Part shown: piece after piece, positions 1 through 7,363 of the stretch
Layout: each line of letters begins with the position of its first letter
Numbering within the stretch: the first letter of the stretch is position 1
NCBI GenBank assembly: GCA_965225935.1
Contig: CBDDCC010000023.1
Coordinates: forward strand, 1,024,033-1,088,032
Length of the DNA stretch: 64,000 bases
Reading direction: 5' to 3'
From: CALJXB01 sp965225935
GTDB lineage: Bacteria > Pseudomonadota > Alphaproteobacteria > Kiloniellales > JAKSDN01
Program-made: the position numbers and the translations under genes
Notes under the pieces: model-generated
Told to the model about the DNA's origin: nothing
The model's database searches: none
The model's input: the letters and a program-made list of their open reading frames with translations, nothing else

Positions 1-886
1 AGTAGCTGACCATGCCCAGCACGGCGGCGAACGCCACCGTCTTCGCCCGCGCGAAGTCGTCGAATGCCGGGTCGAGCAGGGCGTGGAGGATCTGCCGGGC
101 CCGGTCGGCACGGAAGTTCGCCATCAGCAGGCCGTCGCCGTCCTTCATGCCCTGGTAACCGCCGACCACCGTCGGCAGCACGAACTCGTCGTCCGTGCCG
201 GCCTCGTAGCTCTGGGAGACCGCCGCAAGTGCGTCCGGCGCGCTCTCGGCGTCGGGGGCCGCGGCGCCTTCGGTCAGGACCCGGTAGGCCCGCTGGCTGC
301 GCTCCCAGCGGCCGTCCCGGTCCATGGCGTAGTAGCGTCCCGAGACGGTGGCGATCGGCGCGTCGGTCGCGGCTTGGAAGGTCTCGAGAAAGCCGAGGGC
401 GCTGCGCGGCGGCGTGTCCCGGCCGTCCAGGAAGGCGTGTACCAGGACCGGCACGCCTTCGGCCAGCAGCGCATTGGCCAGAGCGGCCAGGTGGTTTTGG
501 TGGGAATGCACCCCGCCCGGCGACATCAGGCCCATGATGTGGGCGCGGCCGCCGCTTTCCTTCAGGCGTTCGGCGAAGTCTTGTAAGGCCGGCTGACGGA
601 CGATCTCGCCCTTGGCGACCGCCTCGTCGATGCGCGGCAGGTCCTGCAGCACCACCCGCCCGGCACCCAGGTTCATGTGGCCGACCTCGGAGTTGCCCAT
701 CTGGCCGCTCGGCAGGCCCACCTCCAGCTCCGAGGCGTCGATCAGCGCCTTCGGCCCGGTCCGGGCCATGCGGTCCAGATTGGGCGTCGCCGCCATGCAG
801 ATGGCGTTGTTCTCGCACGCCTCCCGGTGGCCCCATCCATCGAGGATGGCAAGCACCACGGGGCGCGGAGGGGCAGTTTCGCTCAT
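1..886 (-). CDS. gpmI: 2,3-bisphosphoglycerate-independent phosphoglycerate mutase, C-terminus cut by window edge
   Basis: Interconverts 3- and 2-phosphoglycerate in glycolysis and gluconeogenesis in the cytoplasm. About 295 residues from the start are inside the window; the C-terminal part lies beyond base 1. The N-terminus carries the metal-binding LDGWG motif (Asp16) and the GNSEVGHMNLGAGR motif with the catalytic serine (Ser66) that forms the phosphoserine intermediate. These are diagnostic of the cofactor-independent, alkaline-phosphatase-fold enzyme rather than the dPGM type. The ATG at 884-886 starts MSETAPPRP, directly before the first motif. Gene order with rlmH upstream on the same strand is typical of alphaproteobacteria. 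There are 99 bp between rlmH and this gene, so co-transcription is possible. Confidence 0.95.
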   Translation of the reverse strand, partial: MSETAPPRPVVLAILDGWGHREACENNAICMAATPNLDRMARTGPKALIDASELEVGLPSGQMGNSEVGHMNLGAGRVVLQDLPRIDEAVAKGEIVRQPALQDFAERLKESGGRAHIMGLMSPGGVHSHQNHLAALANALLAEGVPVLVHAFLDGRDTPPRSALGFLETFQAATDAPIATVSGRYYAMDRDGRWERSQRAYRVLTEGAAAPDAESAPDALAAVSQSYEAGTDDEFVLPTVVGGYQGMKDGDGLLMANFRADRARQILHALLDPAFDDFARAKTVAFAAVLGMVSY

Positions 887-985
887 CCGGGCTCTATACA
901 TGGGAATCCCAGCCCGTCCAAAGTGTTTTTGGCACCAGTGGTTATCGGCCCGGAAGAGTTAATGCTGCGTTAGTGTTGCGGTAAT

Positions 986-1450
986 TCATGGCCCGCTCCG
1001 GTGGTAGGGATGGCCGTCGAGGATCGATTGGGCCCGGTAGAGCTGCTCGGCCAGCATGACCCGGGCCAGCATGTGCGGCCAGGTCATGGCCCCCAGGGAC
1101 AAGGAGCGCTCGGCCCGGGCGAGCACCGCCTCGTCCAGTCCCTCGGCCCCGCCGATGGCGAAGGCCAGCTCCGCCAGGCCCTCGTCCTGGAAGCGGCCCA
1201 GGAGCGCCGCGAAACCGCGGCTGTCCAGGTCCTTGCCGCGCGCGTCGAGCGCCAGCAGCCGGGCGCCGGCAGGCAGCGCCGCGATCAGCCGCTCCCCCTC
1301 CCGCCGCCTCAGCTCGGCCGGGGGCAGCGCCTTGCGTTCCTCGACTTCGTGCAGTTTCAGCGGCCAGCGCAGCCGCCCGGCATAGTCCTGATAGAGGTCG
1401 CGCAGCGGACCGGCCTTCAACCGCCCCACCGCGGCCAGGGTAATGCGCAT
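986..1450 (-). CDS. rlmH: 23S rRNA (pseudouridine-1915 N3)-methyltransferase RlmH
   Basis: SPOUT-class methyltransferase that uses S-adenosylmethionine to methylate pseudouridine 1915 in helix 69 of 23S rRNA. The 154-residue length is normal for the family. The C-terminal half holds the family signature: FAIGGAEGL (SAM-binding knot loop), then LSLGAMTWPHMLAR and the terminal DGHPYHR. The start is MRITLAAVGRLK, matching the family beta-strand 1. It follows rsfS, the usual partner, with about 100 bp between them; rlmH and rsfS both act on the large ribosomal subunit. Confidence 0.96.
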   Translation of the reverse strand: MRITLAAVGRLKAGPLRDLYQDYAGRLRWPLKLHEVEERKALPPAELRRREGERLIAALPAGARLLALDARGKDLDSRGFAALLGRFQDEGLAELAFAIGGAEGLDEAVLARAERSLSLGAMTWPHMLARVMLAEQLYRAQSILDGHPYHRSGP

Positions 1451-1553
1451 GACCGCGTGCCAATCCCCCCGGGGCGTCGCCTGCCCAATGCGATCCTTCG
1501 GCGCCGCCGACCGGCGCCGTTTCCGGCCCCCTAGTTTCCCGGCGCGTCCGGAA

Positions 1554-1991
1554 CTATGCCATGGCCGCCGACCGGCTCGGTTCCGGCAACTCCGCGCCCC
1601 ACATCTTCTCGAGATTGTAGAAGGCGCGCACCTCGGGACGGAACAGATGGACGATGACGTCGCCGCCGTCGATCAGCACCCAATCGCAACGGTTCGCGCC
1701 CTCCACGGAGACCCTGCCCAGCTCCTTCTTGAGCTTCTCGTGCAGGTGCTCGGCCATGGCGCCGACCTGGCGCTGCGAGCGCCCGCTGGCGATCACCATG
1801 AAGTCCGCGATGTTGGATTTGTTGGTGAGATCGACGACGACGGTGTCTTCGGCCTTGTCGTCCTCGAGAGAGGCTTGTACGAGCTCGACCAGGTGCTGGC
1901 TATATGCCAAGCCCTTGTCGTCCTGACCGGCCCCCGCAGTCAATTCGCTCCGATGGTCCTGGGGCAGCTGCGCCACGCCGTCAGATACCAC
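1554..1991 (-). CDS. rsfS: ribosomal silencing factor RsfS
   Basis: Binds ribosomal protein L14 and blocks joining of the 50S and 30S subunits under nutrient limitation. The 145-residue frame contains the family core: VVVDLTNKSNIADFMVIASG, then HLHEKLKKE and DWVLIDGGDVIVHLF, ending in FYNLEKMW. The first ~30 residues are not part of the conserved domain, so translation may begin later than the ATG chosen. It lies between nadD (85 bp upstream) and rlmH, a conserved bacterial order. The C-terminal tail after GAEL is short and poorly conserved. Confidence 0.94.
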   Translation of the reverse strand: MVSDGVAQLPQDHRSELTAGAGQDDKGLAYSQHLVELVQASLEDDKAEDTVVVDLTNKSNIADFMVIASGRSQRQVGAMAEHLHEKLKKELGRVSVEGANRCDWVLIDGGDVIVHLFRPEVRAFYNLEKMWGAELPEPSRSAAMA

Positions 1992-2076
1992 CGTTGACGG
2001 GGCCTTCGAGTTGTCTGGTATGGCCTATGCTCCTCTGCCGTTTACCCTCCCGGCGCCGACACCCGGTCCGGGATCC

Positions 2077-2646
2077 CTACTTCGGCCGCCGCGCGGCCCG
2101 CAATGCGGTCGATGACTGGGGATTGAGCCGCCCGTGGATGAAGACCCACGCCGGCGGCGGCAACCCAGCCAGTCCGCCCGCCCGGCTCTCCGGAACGCGG
2201 AAACGGGCGAACCGCACGGCGGATTTTGCAGTAGCCGCCCTTAAAGAATAAGAAGGACGCGAAAAAACCGCAACTGGGACATTGTTAAGAATCCGTTGCC
2301 ATCTCTTCCACTTGGGCAGCTGAATCAGGTTGTCCGCGCCCAAAAGCCACACGAATGCAACCTTCGGGAAGCGCAGCCCAAGCGCCTCGATGGTATCGAC
2401 GGTAAAGCGCGTGCCGAGCACGGATTCGAGGGCTGAGGCCCGGATTCGGGGGTGCCGGGCGACCGCTCGGGCCCGGCCCAGGCGCTTCTCCAGGCTCTCC
2501 ATTCCGCGCGCGGGCTTCAGCGGGTTCTGGGGAGAGACCAGCCACCAGACCTGATGGAGGCCGAGGCGGGCCAGTGCGCTCTTGCTGATCGCCAGGTGCC
2601 CCTCGTGGGCCGGATTGAAGGAGCCGCCCAGCAGGCCTATGCGCAT
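2077..2646 (-). CDS. nadD: nicotinate-nucleotide adenylyltransferase NadD
   Basis: Adenylates nicotinate mononucleotide to deamido-NAD in NAD synthesis. The reading frame is open far upstream (to 3705), but that stretch is antisense-like shadow over proA; the real protein starts at MRIGLLGGSFNPAHEGH, where GSFNPAHEGH is the nucleotidyltransferase HxGH motif. That gives 189 residues, the normal size. The C-terminal NPQSSTALR matches the second family motif (ISSTxIR type). It sits 104 bp after proA on the same strand, as in many Rhodospirillales. Confidence 0.95.
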   Translation of the reverse strand: MRIGLLGGSFNPAHEGHLAISKSALARLGLHQVWWLVSPQNPLKPARGMESLEKRLGRARAVARHPRIRASALESVLGTRFTVDTIEALGLRFPKVAFVWLLGADNLIQLPKWKRWQRILNNVPVAVFSRPSYSLRAATAKSAVRFARFRVPESRAGGLAGLPPPAWVFIHGRLNPQSSTALRAARRPK

Positions 2647-2750
2647 GCCGGGGCCCGGCAGATGGCCCTCCAGCGCCCGGCCGAGGGCCGCCGGTGTCGC
2701 GGGCCCGCGCGCCCCGCCGGCCCCTTGTTCCGCTCCCTGGCCGCTTGGGC

Positions 2751-4046
2751 TCAGGGCCGGGCCTGCCCCTGGCCGCGGACCACGTACTTGTAGCTGGTAA
2801 GCTGCTCGGCCCCCACCGGCCCGCGGGCGTGCAGCTTGCCGGTGGAGATGCCGATCTCCGCGCCCATGCCGAACTCGCCGCCGTCGGCGAACTGGGTCGA
2901 GGCGTTCAGCATGACGATGCCGGCGTCCACCCGGTCGAGGAAGCGCTCGGCCGTCGCCGAATCCTCGGTGACGATGGCCTCGGTGTGGTGCGAGCCATGG
3001 CGGTTGATGTGGTCGATCGCCGCGTCGACGCCGTCGACCACCTTGATGGCCAGGATCGGCGCCAGGAACTCGGTGTCCCAGTCCTCGGGCGTCGCCGGGA
3101 TGACCCGGGTGTCGAGCGCCTGGACCGCCTCGTCGCCGCGCAGCTCGCAGCCCGCCGCGGCCAGGTCTTCGATGATGCCGGGAAGCTGGCTCTCCGCCAC
3201 AGGGCGGTCGACCAGCAGGGTCTCGGTCGCCCCGCAGATGCCGGTGCGGCGCATCTTGGCGTTGACCACCAGCTCGCGCGCCATGGCGGGGTCGGCGGCC
3301 CGGTCCACGTAGGTGTGGCAGAGGCCCTCCAGATGGGCCAGGACCGGGACCTTGCTCTCCTCCATGACCCGCTCGATCAGGCCCCGGCCGCCGCGCGGGA
3401 CGATGATGTCGACGCTGTCGTTCATGGTCAGCAGCATGCCGACCGCCGCCCGGTCGGTGGTGGGCACCAGCTGGATCGCGCCCATGGGCAGGCCGGCCTC
3501 GGCCAGACCTTGCTGCAGGCAGTCGAGGATGGCGCCCGAGGAATGGAAGCTCTCCGAGCCGCCGCGCAGAATGGCGGCGTTGCCGGACTTGAGGCAGAGC
3601 CCGCCGGCGTCCGCCGTCACGTTGGGGCGGCTCTCGTAGATGATGCCGATCACCCCGAGCGGCACCGCGACCCGGGCGATGCTGAGGCCGTTGGGCCGGG
3701 TCCATTCGGCGAGCGTGCGGCCGATGGGATCGGGAAAGGCGGCAATCTGCTCCAGGCCGTCGGCCATGGCCGCGACGCGGGCCGGGTTGAGCTCCAGGCG
3801 GTCCAGCAGAGCAGGCGTCAGGCCCTTCTCGCGGGCCGCGGCCATGTCGCGCCCGTTGGCCTCCAGGATCCGCTCCTCGCCGGCGCGGATGGCGGTAGCG
3901 GCGGCCTCCAGCGCGCGCGCCTTGGTCTCGCTGTCGGTCAGCGCCAGTTCCTGGGCCGCGGCGCGCGCTGCCGCCCCCAATTCCGCCATTTCCGCGGCGA
4001 GATCGCTCCTCAGGATCGCCGCGCCGCTTTGCCCCAAACCGCTCAT
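2751..4046 (-). CDS. proA: gamma-glutamyl phosphate reductase
   Basis: Second step of proline synthesis: NADPH-dependent reduction of gamma-glutamyl phosphate to glutamate semialdehyde. The protein is 431 residues, an aldehyde-dehydrogenase-fold enzyme of standard length. The catalytic cysteine lies in TGICGATETLL; nucleotide-binding and structural motifs IYESRPNVT, LKSGNAAILRGG and EFGMGAEIGIST are present. It follows proB with a 21 bp gap filled by short GCTCAA repeats and should be co-transcribed with it. ProA and ProB work as a complex that protects the unstable acyl phosphate. Confidence 0.96.
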   Translation of the reverse strand: MSGLGQSGAAILRSDLAAEMAELGAAARAAAQELALTDSETKARALEAAATAIRAGEERILEANGRDMAAAREKGLTPALLDRLELNPARVAAMADGLEQIAAFPDPIGRTLAEWTRPNGLSIARVAVPLGVIGIIYESRPNVTADAGGLCLKSGNAAILRGGSESFHSSGAILDCLQQGLAEAGLPMGAIQLVPTTDRAAVGMLLTMNDSVDIIVPRGGRGLIERVMEESKVPVLAHLEGLCHTYVDRAADPAMARELVVNAKMRRTGICGATETLLVDRPVAESQLPGIIEDLAAAGCELRGDEAVQALDTRVIPATPEDWDTEFLAPILAIKVVDGVDAAIDHINRHGSHHTEAIVTEDSATAERFLDRVDAGIVMLNASTQFADGGEFGMGAEIGISTGKLHARGPVGAEQLTSYKYVVRGQGQARP

Positions 4047-4088
4047 CTGCTCAAACCGCTCAAGTGCTCAAGTGCCCAAATCGCTCAA
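4041..4088. repeat. short GCTCA/GCTCAA repeat between proB and proA
   Basis: Five copies of GCTCA(A/T) lie 8-9 bp apart (one gap of 17 bp) across the proA start codon, the 21 bp spacer and the proB stop codon (positions about 4041, 4049, 4058, 4066, 4083). The pattern looks like local slippage that created the spacer. No regulatory function can be read from it. Confidence 0.5.
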
Positions 4089-5225
4089 TTGCTTTCGCCC
4101 GCGCGTCAGCACGAGGTCGTCCCTGTGGATAAGTTCCTCCCTTCCACGATACCCGAGAATGGCCTCGAATTCACGGCTCTTGTGCCCGAGGAGCCGCCGC
4201 GCGTCGGCCGAGGAGTAGGCGATCAGGCCCCGCGCGACCTCGCCGCCCCCGCCGTTGCGCACCAGCACCGCGTCGCCGGGTTCGAAGTCGCCCATGACAG
4301 AGGTGACCCCCGCTGGCAGCAGGCTCTTGCCCTGCTCCAGGGCGGCCGACGCGCCCGCGTCGATGGTGATGGAGCCCATTGGCTTCAGGGAGCCGGCGAT
4401 CCAGCGCTTGCGGGCGGTGAGCGGCTCGATCTCGGCCCGGAACCAGGTGCTGCGCGCGCCCTCGATGACCGCGGCCAGGGGGTGCTCGCGCCGGCCGTCG
4501 GCGATCAACATGTTGCAGCCGCCCGAGACCGCGATGCGCGCGGCCTGCAGCTTGGTCACCATGCCGCCGGAGGAGTAGCCGGGCGGCGCCTCGCCCGCCA
4601 TGGCCTCGATCTCCGGCGTGATGGCCTCCACCAGGGGCACGAACTCGGCCTCGGGATAGCGGCGCGGGTCCTGGGTGTAGAGCCCGTCGATGTCCGAAAG
4701 GAGGACCAGCAGGTCGGCGTTCATCATGGCCGCGACCCGGGCCGCCAGGCGGTCGTTGTCGCCGACCCGGATGGTCGAGGTGGCGATGGTGTCGTTCTCG
4801 TTGATGACCGGCAGGACGCCCATGCGCAGCAGGGTTCCGAGCGTGCTGCGGGCATTGAGATGCCGGCGGCGCTCCTCGGTGTCCTCCAGGGTCAGCAGCA
4901 CCTGGGCCACGGCGATGTCGTGGCGGGCCAGCGTCTCCTGGTAGGCGTGGGCGAGCTGGATCTGGCCGGTGGCGGCGGCGGCCTGGCTTTCCTCCAGACG
5001 CATGGTTCGCCGGTGCAGGCCGAGCTGGTGGCGGCCGAGGGCGATGGAGCCGGAGGAGACCACGACGATCTCGGCGCCGCCGGCCCTGAGCCGCGCCATG
5101 TCGTCGCCGAGGGCCTCGAGCCAGCCGTGGCGGATCGACCGGCTGGCCTCATCGACCAGCAGGGCGGAGCCGATCTTGACCACCAGCCGGCGGGCGTCCT
5201 CGAGCCTGGAGAGCGAGGCGGTCAT
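4068..5225 (-). CDS. proB: glutamate 5-kinase with PUA domain
   Basis: First committed and feedback-controlled step of proline synthesis: ATP-dependent phosphorylation of glutamate. The 385-residue protein has an N-terminal amino-acid kinase domain (VVKIGSALLVD near the start, VVSSGSIALGR, NENDTIATSTIRVGDNDRLAARVA, YSSGGMVTKLQAARIA) and a C-terminal PUA domain from about residue 290, the long form known from E. coli. Its ATG overlaps the obgE stop by 4 bp (ATGA), so translation is probably coupled. proA follows 21 bp downstream. Confidence 0.96.
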   Translation of the reverse strand: MTASLSRLEDARRLVVKIGSALLVDEASRSIRHGWLEALGDDMARLRAGGAEIVVVSSGSIALGRHQLGLHRRTMRLEESQAAAATGQIQLAHAYQETLARHDIAVAQVLLTLEDTEERRRHLNARSTLGTLLRMGVLPVINENDTIATSTIRVGDNDRLAARVAAMMNADLLVLLSDIDGLYTQDPRRYPEAEFVPLVEAITPEIEAMAGEAPPGYSSGGMVTKLQAARIAVSGGCNMLIADGRREHPLAAVIEGARSTWFRAEIEPLTARKRWIAGSLKPMGSITIDAGASAALEQGKSLLPAGVTSVMGDFEPGDAVLVRNGGGGEVARGLIAYSSADARRLLGHKSREFEAILGYRGREELIHRDDLVLTRGRKQLSDLGT

Positions 5226-6262
5226 GGCTGGAAAGCCTCCGCCGTCTCGGACGGCTCCCCGTCCTGTGTTTCGCGGTGGGCGCGCACCCGGGCCCAGAGC
5301 GCGCGCAGCAGCTCCGGCACGCCTGCGCCGCTGGCGCCCGAGACAGCGGCCACGTCCTGTCCCGTGAGCTCCGACAGGAGGGCGCGCTTCTCCTCCACCG
5401 CCTCGTCGTCGAGGGCGTCGATCTTGTTGAGGGCGACCAGCTCGGGCTTCTCGGCCAGGCCGTGGCCATAGGCCTTGAGCTCCCGGCGCACCGTCTCGTA
5501 GGCCGCGGCCAGGTCTTCGCCGGTCCCGTCCACCAGGTGCAGCAGCACGCCGCAGCGCTCCACATGGCCGAGGAAGCGGTCGCCCAGGCCGGCCCCGCCG
5601 TGGGCGCCCTCGATCAGGCCCGGGATGTCGGCCAGGACGAAGCTTTCGTGGTCGGCCGCCACCACGCCCAGCACCGGGTGGAGGGTTGTGAAGGGGTAGT
5701 CGGCGATCTTCGGCCGGGCACGCGAGACGGCGGCGAGGAAGGTGGACTTGCCGGCGTTGGGCAGACCCACCAGGCCGGCGTCGGCGATCAGCTTGAGACG
5801 CAGCCAGAGCCAGCGCTCCTCCCCCGGCCAGCCAGGATCGGCGCGCCGCGGCGCCCGGTTGGTGGAGGACTTGTAGTGGGCGTTGCCGAAGCCGCCGTCA
5901 CCGCCCTTGGCCAGCACCGCCCGCTGGCCCACGCGGGTCAGGTCGGCCAGCACCAGGCGCTTGTCGTCGTCGAGGATCTGGGTCCCGACCGGCACGCGGA
6001 CGGTGAGAGGCTCGCCTGCGGCGCCGGTCATGTTGCGGCCGCGGCCGTGGGCGCCGCGCTTGGCCTTGAAGTGCTGCTGGTAGCGGAAGTCGATGAGGGT
6101 GTTGAGCCCGGGCACCGCCTCGGCCACCACGTCGCCGCCCCGGCCGCCGTTGCCGCCGTCCGGGCCGCCGAACTCGATGTACTTCTCGCGCCGGAAACTG
6201 AGGCAGCCGGCCCCGCCGTCGCCGCTCTTCACGTAGATCTTGGCCTCGTCGAGGAACTTCAC
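5222..6262 (-). CDS. obgE: GTPase ObgE/CgtA
   Basis: Essential GTPase linked to 50S subunit assembly and stress control. Residues 1-160 form the glycine-rich Obg fold (SGDGGAGCLSFRREK, GPDGGNGGRGGDV). The G domain follows with G1 GLPNAGKST, G3 DIPGLIEGA and G4 NKID. The 346-residue length is the normal alphaproteobacterial form, with a short acidic tail. It begins after the rplU-rpmA terminator, so it probably has its own promoter in 6263-6314, and it leads an obgE-proB-proA operon. Confidence 0.96.
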   Translation of the reverse strand: MKFLDEAKIYVKSGDGGAGCLSFRREKYIEFGGPDGGNGGRGGDVVAEAVPGLNTLIDFRYQQHFKAKRGAHGRGRNMTGAAGEPLTVRVPVGTQILDDDKRLVLADLTRVGQRAVLAKGGDGGFGNAHYKSSTNRAPRRADPGWPGEERWLWLRLKLIADAGLVGLPNAGKSTFLAAVSRARPKIADYPFTTLHPVLGVVAADHESFVLADIPGLIEGAHGGAGLGDRFLGHVERCGVLLHLVDGTGEDLAAAYETVRRELKAYGHGLAEKPELVALNKIDALDDEAVEEKRALLSELTGQDVAAVSGASGAGVPELLRALWARVRAHRETQDGEPSETAEAFQP

Positions 6263-6265
6263 GGC

Positions 6266-6310
6266 AAGCCTCTAACACAAGCCGGTAACCAAGCCTCTAA
6301 TGCGAGCCGG
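6266..6310. repeat. two tandem 20-bp repeats in the obgE leader
   Basis: Copies at 6266-6285 and 6291-6310 are 17/20 identical and 25 bp apart, between the rpmA terminator and the obgE start codon on the minus strand. Their location in the obgE leader could make them a regulator site or a slippage duplication. No known motif was recognised. Confidence 0.55.
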
Positions 6311-6314
6311 CATG

Positions 6315-6345
6315 AAAAAAGGGGAAACGGCGTGCCGTTCCCCCC
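6315..6345 (-). terminator. rho-independent terminator after rpmA
   Basis: On the minus strand a GC-rich hairpin (arms about GGGGAACGG and CCGTTTCCCC with a one-base bulge and a 4-base loop) is followed at once by six T residues. It lies 28 bp past the rpmA stop codon and separates the ribosomal protein pair from obgE. Confidence 0.85.
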
Positions 6346-6372
6346 GGTTTTGCGCGCGTCGGCGGGGCCCGC

Positions 6373-6630
6373 CTAGTCGGGCGGCTCCACCGAGACGAAG
6401 GTGCGCCCGCCGGCGCGGGTCTTGAAGCTGACCCGGCCCTGGCTGACCGCGAAGAGGGTGTGGTCCTTGCCCATGCCGACGCCGTCGCCGGGATGGAACT
6501 TGGTGCCGCGCTGGCGCACGATGATGTTGCCCGGCAGGACGATCTCCCCGCCGTAGCGCTTCACGCCGAGGCGGCGGCCGGCGGAATCGCGGCCGTTGCG
6601 CGACGAGCCGCCTGCTTTCTTGTGTGCCAT
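6373..6630 (-). CDS. rpmA: 50S ribosomal protein L27
   Basis: Structural protein of the large subunit whose N-terminus reaches the peptidyl transferase centre. The 85-residue sequence starts MAHKKAGGSSRNGRDSAGRR, the canonical bacterial L27 start without a Firmicutes-type cleaved leader, and has the GGEIVLPGNIIVRQRGT core. It follows rplU by 6 bp and ends at a strong terminator, so rplU-rpmA is a two-gene operon. Confidence 0.98.
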   Translation of the reverse strand: MAHKKAGGSSRNGRDSAGRRLGVKRYGGEIVLPGNIIVRQRGTKFHPGDGVGMGKDHTLFAVSQGRVSFKTRAGGRTFVSVEPPD

Positions 6631-6636
6631 CGGAGC

Positions 6637-7233
6637 CTACTCCTCGTCCTTGCCGGCGGCCTTCTCAGCCTCGTCCGGCGCAGCTTTCTTAGCCTTGGCG
6701 GGCGCGGCCTTCTTGGCCGGGGCCGCCTTCTTCTCCGCCGGCGCGTCTTCCGTCTTCGCCGCGGCCTTGGCCTTGGCGGTCTTCGTCTTGGCTGGCGCCG
6801 CCTCCTTGGCCGGCGCCTTGGCCTCGGTATCCTCCGCTGCCGGCGCGGCCGTCTCGGTCTCGGCCTTGGGCTTTGCATCCTGCGCCTTGGGCTTGGCGGC
6901 CTTGGCGCTGGGCTTCTTGCCGTCGGTCAGGATCTCGGTGATGCGCAGCACCGTCTCGTCCTGCCTGTGTCCCTGGCGGCGGCGGTAGTTCTTGCGCCGC
7001 TTTTTCTTGAACACCACGATCTTGTCGGCGCGGCCCTGCTCCAGCACCTCGGCCATGACGCTGGCGCCGGCCACGAAGGGCGCGCCGAGCGTGGCCTTGT
7101 CCGCCTCGCCGACCATGAGCACCTGATCGAAGGCCACGCTGTCGCCCGCCGCGCCGGCGAGCTTCTCTACCGTGACGATCTGGTCCTTGGCGACTTTGTA
7201 CTGTTTGCCGCCCGTCTTGATGACTGCGTACAT
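6637..7233 (-). CDS. rplU: 50S ribosomal protein L21 with long Ala/Lys-rich C-terminal extension
   Basis: Residues 1-103 are a standard L21 (MYAVIKTGGKQYKV start; KKKRRKNYRRRQGHRQDETVLRI near the end), binding 23S rRNA and contacting L20. After residue about 103 follows a tail of some 95 residues made almost only of Ala, Lys, Glu, Pro and Thr (repeated AKAAA, PAKKAAPAK, KAPAKEAAPAKT), nearly doubling the protein. Such histone-H1-like tails on L21 occur in alphaproteobacteria; the tail is probably disordered and basic. First gene of the rplU-rpmA operon, driven by the promoter at 7302-7329. Confidence 0.96.
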   Translation of the reverse strand: MYAVIKTGGKQYKVAKDQIVTVEKLAGAAGDSVAFDQVLMVGEADKATLGAPFVAGASVMAEVLEQGRADKIVVFKKKRRKNYRRRQGHRQDETVLRITEILTDGKKPSAKAAKPKAQDAKPKAETETAAPAAEDTEAKAPAKEAAPAKTKTAKAKAAAKTEDAPAEKKAAPAKKAAPAKAKKAAPDEAEKAAGKDEE

Positions 7234-7301
7234 GGTTCGGTCCGGGGTCTTGCTGCAACAGAAAAGCGACCGCGGTGCTGCCCTCCGCGGCCGGCGGGCG
7301 C

Positions 7302-7329
7302 ACTATAGCGCCGGGGCCGGGGCTGTCAA
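7302..7329 (-). promoter_or_regulatory. sigma-70 promoter of rplU-rpmA
   Basis: Minus-strand TTGACA (plus positions 7324-7329), a 16-bp GC-only spacer, and TATAGT (7302-7307). Both boxes are at or one base from consensus, and the start of transcription would fall about 60 bp before the rplU ATG. A strong constitutive promoter fits a ribosomal protein operon. Confidence 0.8.
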
Positions 7330-7363
7330 CACGCGGGTTTGACGGCTCGGTCGCCCGATCCGG

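Noticed and set aside
2694..5471. Long open frame of 925 codons on the plus strand across proA and proB
   Set aside because: It is antisense to proA and proB, whose domains and motifs are fully recognisable; the frame is a result of high GC content.
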